The notes under the pieces: generated by a model
What the model saw: only the letters and a program-made list of their open reading frames with translations
What the model was told of the DNA's origin: nothing
Databases searched by the model: none
From: Rhizoctonia solani
Taxonomy: Eukaryota > Basidiomycota > Agaricomycetes > Cantharellales > Ceratobasidiaceae
Length of the DNA: 64,000 nt
Direction: 5' to 3'
NCBI RefSeq assembly: GCF_016906535.1
Contig: NC_057382.1
Location: 2,170,001-2,234,000, forward strand
In this document: in pieces, positions 54,386-64,000 of the stretch
How the letters are laid out: each line of letters opens with the position of its first letter
Numbering within the stretch: position 1 is the stretch's first letter
Made by a program: the position numbers and the translations under genes

Positions 54386-55440
54386 TTACTTTGGATATGC
54401 ATATCTCTTATCAGAACCAGACCTTGTAGTGTAAGGGTTGCGGGAACTATAGGACTGTGTTGCGTACGTCGGGGTGGTAGGTTGAGATTGCTGATACCCG
54501 CCGCGAGAAGTTGTAGGTTCATGATATCCCCCACGAGGAGTTGTGGGCTCGTGATAGCCTCCTCGGGGAGTTGTAGGTTCATGGTACCCAGCCTTGGTAG
54601 ATTGAGTTGGGTAAGCTGCTTGAGGTCGTCCCACGGGGGTTGAAGTGGGATAGTAGTGCCCCTTGGGAGGAACGTCGGGTGGTAGGTGCTGAGTGCTTGC
54701 GCTTCCTCCGCCATGGACCATGCGCACGGTGCTCCCTCCGTTCTCTGCCATTCCGTGCTTTCCACCGTTGTTCCACACTACACTCTTCCTGCCTCCGCGA
54801 GCACGCTTCCTCCTCAGGTATAGCCATCTCGATAAGAGGATCAAGCATAACAGCACAAAGAAGCATGCAATCGCAATTCCGATGATGTTCGGAATGGCTA
54901 TGGGGCAGAGATCAGTTACAGCCTACAGAGATATACGAAAAAAAATGCATACGTAGACCAGGAGAGGATGATTCATTGCTCGTGGCTTGTGAGATAGAGG
55001 CAGTCGGCGCAGTGGCGGTGGTCGACTCCATTGTATGAGCTGCACGAACGTTAAATGCAGGAATCCAACAGTTTGAGGGCAACCAGAAGAAGTCAAGTGC
55101 ACGAGAGCAGGTTTAAGTACAGGATTTTTCGTGGCTCCACGCAATATGACGGTGCCAGCCAAGGAAGAGTACAGAACGAGGCCAGGGCGTGTCGGGGTTC
55201 AATCACACGTGTGGGGTCATTGTCCGATTGAAGCTGGGCGCTTGTCTGTTTGGAGCGAAGGCAAATCAGGAATGGACGTAAACATACGTCATTGTTCATG
55301 GCACAATTTCTGGCCGCATACAGACCAATCAACTGAGTCGATACTCCTGATAATGGCGAGTATATGCTCATCTCTAGAGGTGTAGTCGGTAGATCATTGT
55401 ACTTGGGCACTCAAATTCCGCCAGGGTGCAGTCGTTCGTG
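54386..55440 (-). CDS. One-pass membrane protein with 10-residue repeats in the cytosolic tail; 5' exons uncertain
   Basis: Certain part: an exon encoding TMESTTATAPTASISQATSN and ESSSPGLP (Ser/Thr-rich stalk, about 54955-55035) joins the membrane segment IPNIIGIAIACFFVLLCLIL and the basic stop-transfer WLYLRRKRARGGRK. The tail carries three copies of GYHEPTTPRG (54510-54600) and ends DKRYAYPK (stop at 54386). Upstream, TNDCTLAEFECPS and TTPLEMSIYSPLSGVSTQLI look like extracellular exons up to about 55440, but I could not find joins that keep one frame, nor the start codon. The layout (Cys-containing ectodomain, Ser/Thr stalk, one helix, low-complexity tail) resembles fungal surface sensors; function not known. 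Confidence 0.6.
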
Positions 55441-55818
55441 ATATCAAACACCCAGTACAGTGAATTATAACTAATTATGGATTTAATCAGCACCCACGTG
55501 GATACTGAGCTTCTCAAGTTCAGTGCGAAATTGACTCTTGATTATTTTTCGTCTCGAGCTTGGGCGAGTGATACTCCACTGTAGTGACGTATGCTTCGGA
55601 CGGTTGGCCTCAACCGTTCAACGACGTCTGTGCGGGCGTTTTATATACGTTAGTTTATCGTCTGATCAAAGACCAATTCTGTTTCTGGCATGGCAAAATA
55701 TTTCTTGTGGGAAGGCACGAACATACTACTGGAGGGTGTTTCTACCAAGGTCTGTTGAGAAATTCAAAACAATCATTGATACGAATCTGAGAGCGGCATC
55801 CTCTATTTTACAGCATAA

Positions 55819-57316
55819 TTATGTGTGTCCCACGATAGCCTGAGGTATATACAGTTCCTCTAATTGCTTGATTTCTTCTTCCGTAAGCTTGACATGGATA
55901 CTACCTGTTAGCGAGCAAACGTTTAGAAGAGCAAGAGCGTATTCCAAACAAAATCTACTAACCAACGATATCCTCTAGATTCTGCAAGTTGGTGGTGCCG
56001 ATAATTGGCGCGGTCATCCCGTCCTTTGACAAACTCCAGGCGATTGCGACCTGAGCCATACTGATACCCTTGGATTTGGCGACTTCTTCAACGCTACACA
56101 AGTAATGAGTTATAAAACCATATGACTGTGATGCCGGATTGGGGCAAAGACCTACCGAGATATAATCTTATTGTTTGCCTCCTTGGTTTTATCGAGGTAT
56201 TTCCCCCATCTAGGATAGCAAGAAGGCTCAGAATAGGTATCATGCTCAACAGTCAAGGTAGACTCACGCATCCTTCTGGGACCTGTCCGTTGCCTCAGAT
56301 TGAGAAACTGGACGACCTAATTGACCCCTGGCAAGTGGGGACCAGGGTATCATCCCAACGCCAAACATCTGTGACTTCCTAAGTATGTCTCCGCTACATG
56401 GGGTATACCAATTTACCTTCAAAGTTGGAATCATCTCTCGTTCCTCTTCCCGATAAAGTAGACTATGATGGTTCTGCATTGAGATGAACGGCGTCAATTT
56501 GTTGTTGATTGCATAGTTTTGCATCGCGTGGAACTGGTAGGCGTGGCAACTTGACATTCCAATATAGCGAGCATAGCCCGCTTGCACCACATCATGAAGA
56601 GCTTGCATAGTCTCTGCGATGGGGGTGTCGTAATCGAAACGATGGCATTGTAAGACGTCAACATAATCAAGTTGGAGTCGTTCAAGAGAGTGCTTGACCG
56701 CCTCAAAAATGTGCTACAGAATAAACATTGAGACCATAGCAAGTTTTAGAGTATTGTATGAACTTACTTTGCGACTTAGACCCGACTGGTTGACATATCC
56801 GTTGGCTTCGGCTTGCGATCTGTCCGCAAACTTGTCCTTGGGAGTGCGTCCAACAGTGGCATAGAGCTGGCAAACAGATAAGTTAATAATAGTCATTCTG
56901 ATACGACCAGTTGACATACTTTAGTCATGACGACTATCTCATCCCGAGGAAGATTGAGCTCTTTGATGGCCTTCCCAAAAATTCGCTCGGACTCTCCATT
57001 GGAATAAACATTGGCAGTATCAAAGGTTTGAATACCCAATTCGTAACTAAATGAATTGTCATGAGTTTGGGCAAGATGGATTGCTCACTATGGATACTCA
57101 CGCTTTTTTAATATGTTTAATTGCTTCCTCTTCCTCTAGAACCCATTCGGCCCAGTCTTTGCTACCGTAGGTCATGAGACCAAGGATGATCCGCGACACC
57201 TTGAGACCAGAGTTGCCCAAACGGACTAATAATCATAATCAATCTTAGGATGAGAGATCTCTACTACAGAAACACATACCATAGGTCATCTTCTTTTGGC
57301 TTTCCTGCCCAGACAT
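55819..57316 (-). CDS. Aldo-keto reductase
   Basis: About 350 residues in about nine exons, starting [12 protein letters not shown] at 57316 and ending [14 protein letters not shown] with TAA at 55819-55821. The (beta/alpha)8 signature is complete: [40 protein letters not shown] (catalytic Asp and Tyr), DEIVVMTK (catalytic Lys), [15 protein letters not shown] (His), [31 protein letters not shown] and [20 protein letters not shown] with the NADP-binding end [14 protein letters not shown]. Family members use NADPH to reduce aldehydes and ketones in the cytosol; this branch (yeast Aad/YPR127W-like length) has unknown natural substrates. TATATATA at 57386-57393 is its likely TATA box. Confidence 0.93.
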
Positions 57317-57385
57317 GATATGCTCTTTGGGTGTGTTAACGTTAGGGATGGTAGTGATCTGATCGTCTAGACTCGAATAGTGCGG

Positions 57386-57393
57386 TATATATA
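57386..57393 (-). promoter_or_regulatory. TATA box of the aldo-keto reductase gene
   Basis: GGTATATATACC (self-complementary) lies 70 bp before the ATG at 57316. Confidence 0.5.
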
Positions 57394-59576
57394 CCCACCT
57401 ATTCATTTATAATCATTACCAATCGGCCGCCGGAGCATAAGGAGTGCTGACTGAAAGGACCAAACTATACACAGTGCATGACGCGTCTCCTCTTTCGAAG
57501 GTGGAGGCCATTGGTACATCTTCTATAAATGAACTTCCGATCGTGATGTAGATGGCTATCACATGACCTAATTCGGGCTTCGTAACTCCCGCGCCGATCA
57601 GTGCATATATACGCACTGACTACCAGCCTGACTGAGGCTTCATAAGTAAAGAATGGTTTGCTGTGGTTCTAATGGTCTCATGAATCATCTATTTCAAGTA
57701 GCTTCATTTTTTTTTTTTTTTTTTTTTATAAGATATATGCATGATACACTTCGGAAACTGATCCGGACCCTGATTTGACCTATGTAACTACCTCTTTGAG
57801 CGTTTGAATTCTTGGGTTGCGTACTTTAAGGGAGAAAGTATTGAATAGGTTTACGCAGTGTAAGGATCGGGTGACCTCGGGGCCCGGCTTCGAGGTCCCC
57901 GAGCCCTCATCTCTACCTAGGTACAAGTGCACAATAGAGCTGCCGTAGCCACGCAGCGCACAGACTACGCAGGTAATACGGAATAACTCGCAACGGAAAC
58001 ATACTCCATGCATATGTGCTGGGCTCACGACCTTTAATGACCTCACGAATGCACGAGCGAGTGTATGCACTTGCTACTCATGTGAACAAAGAATTGATCT
58101 TAGTTACTTAGAGACTCGTGATACTTGTAATTGAATCATTTTAGAATCCATCGACTTCGACAGCCGGACTTACTCGATAGCTTTAAAGCATATGCTCAGG
58201 CTCTTTATATCTCACTAGTTTCTTTGATCGTAAAGTTACATTATATATCACTCGTTCCATATAACCTTGCACACAGCTTTACTTTACTTATAACCAGCTC
58301 GATTGGATGACCAAGTTCATGTAATGTCATCTTGTTGAATTTTTGGCTGCTTTGACTTGCGTAGTATTTGGTGGATATACATTCTGTCATCTCATCATGC
58401 CATCGAAATATCTCAATATTGATGGGGCCCAAAGCAAAAGTTTGATATTCAATGAGCATGATCTATAGCAAGCCACATACTTGGATCGCAATGAAGCTAA
58501 TTGCGATTATCATGAAAACTATGCCAGGCGTCTAATGCCTGCACAGGACATCCCAGTACGGTGGGAGACGAGCGTGCAGGAACAAAATAATTGACACAGG
58601 AATATATAGAACCCCTAAATGGAAGAGGGACGGAAAGCCTCGACCATCGAAGGCCTCATGATCACCTGAGGGCGCTAGCGCGCCGCACATCTAACAATCT
58701 TTGGCAGGATCAGTTTCGGCCGGTCCAGGCGCACTTGCTGACATGGGTTGAACAAATCTCTCGCATGTCTTCGAAAGTTACTGATTCAGCATATAGGGAA
58801 TATCCACAAAATTCAGCACAAGGTAAGTTCGCATGCATACCTGGCGCAGTCAGCACCGTTAAGCCTGTATGTATTAGACACTAAATCCGGCATTTACGTT
58901 TGAACATATGAGGTCACGTACGTCTCCCTTTACCAATGCCAGCGTGCAGGCGGACCTAACTTATACTATTATGATGGTGGTGAGAGTACACATTGTTATA
59001 TATGGAATAAGCTAAATATCCGCTTGTGAATGCTATGATCCTGGTAGGTTGGAGCCTTTGAGATGATCCCTCAAAGGGTGAGGCTTTTTTCTCGATTATT
59101 CCGGCATAGATTTTACATCAGAAGACTCAACTTCTTGTTGCTAGAGTTCAGTAATCAGCAAATTTTGAAACCAGCATCTTAAGATTTGACCATCCAAAAA
59201 AATAGAGACAATTATTACCACGCTTATCCAACCTTTCAAATTTGAGCCGGGTGCCGCACCAACTAAATGGTTGTTGGCGGGAGCAATGGCCCCGTATCCG
59301 GTTGGGACCAAGGGTTTGGCTGGAGAAGGTGTCTGCCCAGGCCTTCCTTTGAAGGTCCCGGTTTTATAACTTCTTGCCAAAGAATTTAACACATAACAGA
59401 TTGGTTGAGCCAGATGCATCATACACCTGATTCATAAGGAATACGCGAGCTTAGTCTCCGATTGGGGTGCTGGCGAGAGTTTATGGCTTGAACCATGGCC
59501 CAAAGCATTGCTCAGTCTATCTTAACTTGGTTTGTTTCACTCGAGCTCTATAAAAAGTGGCTCGTTACGATTTCAG
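57394..59576. other. Spacer, no gene supported
   Basis: 2.2 kb with a poly-T run at about 57708-57727. Short frames (for example 58591-58884 plus, 59141-59422 minus) lack domains and exon partners. Confidence 0.5.
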
Positions 59577-59783
59577 CTCTACGGGGCCCCGAAAATCTCG
59601 GGAGCGCTCCGGCACCCGCTATGGTCGGCGAGCATTCTGGGGCGTTTGGTATGAGGTTCGGAAGTGCTCGTGGAGTGCTCCCAACCGCTCGCCGGGCGAT
59701 CCTGATCCATCTGATCCTAACGAGGAGGTTCCCAAAACTGGAGCACTCCAGAGCGCTCCCGGGTTTTTGGGGCCTGCGTAGAG
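59577..59783. repeat. Short inverted-repeat (MITE-like) element, about 207 bp
   Basis: It starts CTCTACGGGGCCCCGAAAAT and ends TTTTGGGGCCTGCGTAGAG. The arms are about 50 bp, imperfect reverse complements, and also share CGGGAGCGCTC. The core is GC-rich, unlike the element at 11133. No clear target duplication was seen. Confidence 0.6.
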
Positions 59784-60814
59784 ACAACACTGAGACTGAG
59801 CCTCAGCTGACTCAGCACACTGTTACGAATTATTGGCTTACGAAGATCAACTCTCTCTTTTGCTCGCTGCTCGTGCCGCTACTTATATAAAAAGTTTTAT
59901 TATTTTTATAGCTATACATGGGGACAGAAAGGACGTGAGATAGGATCTATTAGATTAATACTGATCTTTGAATCATGGACCGAGGCCGAGACACAATGGG
60001 CGCCACGGGCCCAGCAAAAGGCTTTTTGGTCAATTTTCCAGGTTGGAAGGCACGCTCAACTATGAATCGTAGACCACATAAATATCATTAGCAATGTTTT
60101 CGGAGGCGTGTAGGCAGTCCATAGAGGCCAGAGGTGTTTTATACGCTATGAGATATTCGCGCTGAATGTTGATATGAGATCTAGGTCACCAACATGTTAA
60201 CGTTGCTCGACTGCAAACCTTTCTATAGTACCTCGAGATCTCCATGGGACGTTTACTTATTGACCAATGCTTGAACCTGCCGTCAGCCACCTCTCGTTAA
60301 CGTTAGCATTCATTACAACCACTTGGTCCCCGATGCCATATTGATCATTGGGTCGCTTCATCTTTTACCCAATATCAGAGTTCATTGATCTTATCAAATA
60401 CTGATAGTCTACAGGAGGCCTTCTCCAAGTGTTGGAATTGGAATAGTCGAGAGGGACAGCCGAAGACTATTCAAAGATATATCTGTGCCGTCTTTCTCCG
60501 AGCTCGATCGAGTTGTATCCGATGGGCATCACCCTTCAATTGATCGTCTCCAATCAATCCAGCTCGTGAACTATTGTCATACTGGTTGGATGGAGCCTGG
60601 ACTTGCATCATCTTATCGCTCATATTTCACAATGCGGCCAATATTAATAACGAGATGACACAGATTCAGGAACCCATTCGGTTGTTCGGGCCATCCGGGC
60701 ACTGCTACCCGAGATACAAGCCCAAAATCATACTAGTATCGGGCTTCTCCCCGCGTAGTGTTGGCCCATAAAGATCAAGTCGGGTTCTCGAGAAAATGCT
60801 CAACGAATCTTTGA
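59784..60814. other. Spacer and upstream region of the FAD oxidase
   Basis: No gene seen. The nearest plausible promoter sequence is not obvious. Confidence 0.45.
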
Positions 60815-63231
60815 ATGGCTTGGTCTAGTGTTTATACATTGGGTTTAGTACTTGTGCTCCTACGTGGGGTGAGTGCAAAGGATCCGCTTAGCATTTCTCA
60901 GTCCGAATGGGGCGCGTTCAACGCAACGCTTGGAGGACGCTTGGGTCGAGGGGTCCCTTTTGCGCGGGATTGCTTTGAGAGCGTTGATTTTGGGGTTGGC
61001 CCAACTGCTCCGGGTACCCAGTGCTCTACTGTTCAAGCCAAGTACCCTGATAATGGTACGTCGCCAAACCTTTGCCATGGATAATTATGTGACTTGCTTT
61101 ATTCTAGCATTTCGTGCTCAGCTGTACGGCCCGAGACAAGTAGTATGTTCAATTTACTCAATATTCTGGTACACGCTGCTGATTGCATTTGCCAGACTCA
61201 ATGGGAAATATGCCAAAAAACGAATGAAGGCTGCTTATTGGATTCTAACAATCCAACCAACTCCAGCGCATACTCGCCTCCTGCGGTTTGCCACCAGGGC
61301 AGTGTGTCGCCTTACTACGTGAGGGCATCGTGTACTTTCTTCATTAGTTCTATATCAAAATTAATCCTTTGTGTGCAGGTTGATGTCCGGAATCCAAATC
61401 ACGCAGTCAAGGCATTTGAGTTTTCTAAAAGAACTGGCGTACCGATATCAATAAAAAATACAGGGGCAAGTCGCTATGGGGAGCTTGTAATTTCCCTCAC
61501 TTACCGATACTCTCTAGCACGATTTTCTGGGGCGGAGTAGTGCCCCTGCAACACTGTCTTTGTGGGTGGGCACCATTTTTATCATATCTTCCCTACACAA
61601 TTAAATCAGTTAACAATCATTTATTAGACCCAGAATATCAAATATGTATGTCATGTATGCGCGAATATTCACAATTGAACTAAGTATCTTGTATAGATCA
61701 CTTATTCGAGCTCCTTCACCCCCGAAGGATGCAAAGAAAAGTACAAGGGTGTCCCTACATTGACATATGGGGCAAGTAACAAGAACTCCACCTGAGCGAC
61801 TGAGACTGATCCGATCCTCCTTTCAGGCCGGCCAAGACATGGATTCGTTATTCATTTTTGCTGATCAACATAATATAACGTTCATTGGGGGAAGTTGGAG
61901 AACAGTAGGCGGCCGGTGGATGGGCACAGGTGAGACTAAGACCTCTGGAAACATTCTCTGTTCTCTTATATATATCAATAGGGTGGTGGTCACTCGGTCC
62001 TGACGAATACTTACGGCCTGGGAGCCGATCGAGTCGTTCAGTTCAAGGTAGTCACCCCCGATGGCCTTTATCGTACCGCCAACGCCTGTCAGAACAAGGA
62101 TTTATTTTGGGCTCTGCGGGGCGGTGGGGGTGGGACTTTTGGCCTGGTATTGGAAGCCACTAGTGAAGTTGCTCCTAAGCCGATACCCACAGTCGTAAGT
62201 CTTATGCCTATCAGCTGAGTCTGGACGCTACATAACAATTTTCTTCAGAGCTTTTCATGGAGTCTTACTCCCACACCAGAGAACCTAAGGTCATTCATGA
62301 CTATCCTTGTGGAAAACGCCGTCCGCTGGTCACAAGAGGGATGGGGAGGATACGTGTATACCCCCGCAGGCATCATTGCGAATCCCCTCCTTAACGCGTC
62401 ACAAGCAGCACAGAGTCTAAAACCCATTACTGACTTTTTCAAGAACGTGACGAATGGCGCTGGAGGGGGCGCTGGGAGTGGCGCTCAAGGGCAATGGGCG
62501 GAATACTCGACCTTCTTGCCACTTTTTACGGCAATTGTGTCTGGGTCTGGTATTGTAATCAATTTTTTTCTTTCAGCTATTACCAAGTTATTGATGCATT
62601 AAGTTTAGCCGAATCCAAAAAACCGCGCAATTGCTTCGCGTCTCGTCCCCAGATCCCTTTTCAATCCAGCCAACTCCTCCGCTCTCGTCGAAGCAGCACT
62701 TGAAGTGATCACGCGCTCGTCTGGTACCGCTTCGTTCTATTTCGCTACTCCGTTTTTGTACGACGTCAAAAAAACTCAACAAGGGGACTCGAGCGTTACT
62801 CCCGCTTGGCGGGATGCGGTCTGGCATGCTTTGGTTGATATCGAGTGGCCCTGGGATGGAGGAGCGGAACAGGCAAAAGCGACATATAAAAGGCTAGTTA
62901 CGCGATGGATCCACTCAGGAAGCTTACGCCAGGAGGGGCGCATACCAGGTAAGTGATTCCTCCACTGCCACATGTAGGATGAACTCTGAGTCTTGGCTGT
63001 AGAATGAGGCGGACGTATACGAGCCGGATTTTGCGCAGTCATTTTGGGGGTCCAACTATGCTAAGCTCCTTGATATAAAGCATAAGTATGATCCTGACGG
63101 TTTATTGGACTGCTGGCATTGTGGTAGGTTTCTCGCTTAAACTATGTGATGATGGGTCATCGGAATTGATTGCCCCAATTTCAGTTGGATGGAAAGGCAA
63201 TAAGACGCCGATCGCATCCTGTTATCTGTAG
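60815..63231 (+). CDS. Secreted FAD-linked oxidoreductase (berberine-bridge/PCMH type), possibly decaying
   Basis: A signal peptide, [20 protein letters not shown], opens a protein of about 590 residues. The FAD (PCMH) domain shows [33 protein letters not shown] joined to [16 protein letters not shown] (His of the flavin link), [58 protein letters not shown] and [20 protein letters not shown]. The C-terminal BBE segment reads [42 protein letters not shown] at TAG 63229-63231. Two introns appear to start with GC (GCAAGT after GGG, near 61465 and 61769). The frame does not close at the intron ending near 61980, and it shifts twice at about 62905-62945 (RLVT / PLRKLTPGG / [11 protein letters not shown]). 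These are either sequence errors or early pseudogenisation. Relatives oxidise sugars or alkaloid-like substrates with O2, giving H2O2. Confidence 0.8.
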
Positions 63232-64000
63232 CCTCCGAACGAAGTGAATACTCCAAATTTTGGGACACCTTTTCCCATTGTATTTCTGTATATAGGTTTG
63301 AGACTACATATCAATGCATGACTTTTGGATATTTCGCAACCCAACCAGACAATCATAGCACATGCGTTGATTCCCTAACCCTAGATATAATCAAACGAAT
63401 ATATTGCGCATATATTCGTTGGGTAGTTCTTGCTTATAAGCTCCAGTAGAATTTTAGTGAAAATTCCAACCTCACTCAACAAGCAGGCCAGGACAAGTCC
63501 CAAAATTGGGAAATGAATTATTAGATCGACCTTTGGACTGAAAGTCAATTGGCCAAGCGGATATGGCTGCTTATCCTAGGCCTTATGGGGATAAATCTTT
63601 ATGATTCTATCAGACTCTGCCGCTCATTTCCTGATGATGCCGTAACACAGCTACGGCTGGTCATCACCAGCTTAGTACAAGCTACTAAGGTAGCTCGGTA
63701 TCCTAATATTCCGACCAAATTCCACTCCGCCAGATGTACTGATCCTTGGTCCTTTCAACGACCCATCGGTGCCCAGAGCCCCTCATGACACTGTACTTTA
63801 GGCTAGCACTTATTCTGCGCAAAATGCAAACCGGTGAGGACATTCGGGCTGCTATACATTAATTGCTCCGAGTCCTGAGCTCTTTCTCCATAGATACTTA
63901 GCGAGACACTCACAAATCTCCAAGAAACGTTGAGCGAGGCTCGAGTTGAGAGCAGTGTCGCGGTACATGCGTCCGGTTGATATAATAAATTATCCTTTAC
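63232..64000. other. No gene seen at the right edge
   Basis: The plus-strand frame at 63549-63788 starts with hydrophobic residues but has no family likeness. No exon partner is visible before the window ends. Confidence 0.4.

Noticed and set aside
59141..59422. Minus-strand frame with a hydrophobic segment as a small membrane protein
   Set aside because: No exon partners, no promoter seen, composition not convincing.

Overview
The window reads as nuclear DNA of a filamentous basidiomycete. Genes are split by many 45-70 bp introns (mostly GT-AG), promoters carry TATA-like boxes 50-150 bp before the ATG, and the gene content fits a wood- or plant-associated Agaricomycete: GH10 xylanase, ricin-type lectin, CBM1 protein, barwin-like protein, thaumatin-like protein, a berberine-bridge-type FAD oxidase, a degenerate FunK-like kinase, and Tf1/sushi-type chromodomain retrotransposons. 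A Rhizoctonia/Ceratobasidiaceae-like fungus is my best guess; that is inference, not something the sequence proves.

Layout. 0-4.7 kb: tail of an upstream gene, then a large SMP/C2-domain membrane-contact-site protein (Mug190/tricalbin type). 6.2-13.9 kb: an intact GH10 endoxylanase, a ricin-B/CBM13-type lectin on the opposite strand, a short inverted-repeat element, and two decayed copies of the xylanase. 13.6-18.1 kb: no convincing gene. 18.2-20.9 kb: a divergent pair, a protein-kinase-like gene (-) and an unrecognised conserved-looking gene (+). 21.9-46.05 kb: a nested retrotransposon block. Copia-1 (22199-27722, TSD CTTCT) sits inside an older gypsy-type LTR. Gypsy-1 (28634-34896, TSD CCCCT) lies next to it. 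Copia-2 (minus strand, 3' end missing) carries a small tRNA-like insertion and is itself interrupted by gypsy-2 (37937-44184, TSD ATATC). It ends in a large inverted LTR palindrome. 46-48.8 kb: apparently gene-free. 48.9-53.6 kb: three small secreted proteins in a row on the + strand (double-psi beta-barrel/barwin-like, a 74-aa CBM1-only protein, thaumatin-like), with a solo LTR (TSD GTTAA) between the last two. 54.4-57.3 kb: a one-pass membrane protein with a 10-residue repeat tail and an aldo-keto reductase, both (-). 59.6 kb: a second short inverted-repeat element. 60.8-63.2 kb: an FAD-linked oxidoreductase with two apparent GC-AG introns and some frame breaks.

How the parts relate. The single-copy genes are mostly secreted or surface functions for plant cell-wall attack or binding (xylanase, lectin, CBM1, barwin-like, thaumatin-like, FAD oxidase). 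The retroelement block shows two coherent stories. First, both gypsy elements have a 14-nt stretch just inside the 5' LTR that pairs with the predicted start of their own RNA, the arrangement known for Tf1 self-priming, plus a conserved GGGAAAA -1 frameshift site between gag and pol. Second, nearly all differences between copies, and all in-frame stops of copia-1, are CpG to TpG/CpA changes. This points to methyl-CpG deamination or a CpG-directed RIP-like process, and a decayed xylanase copy shows the same kind of change at its catalytic glutamate codon.
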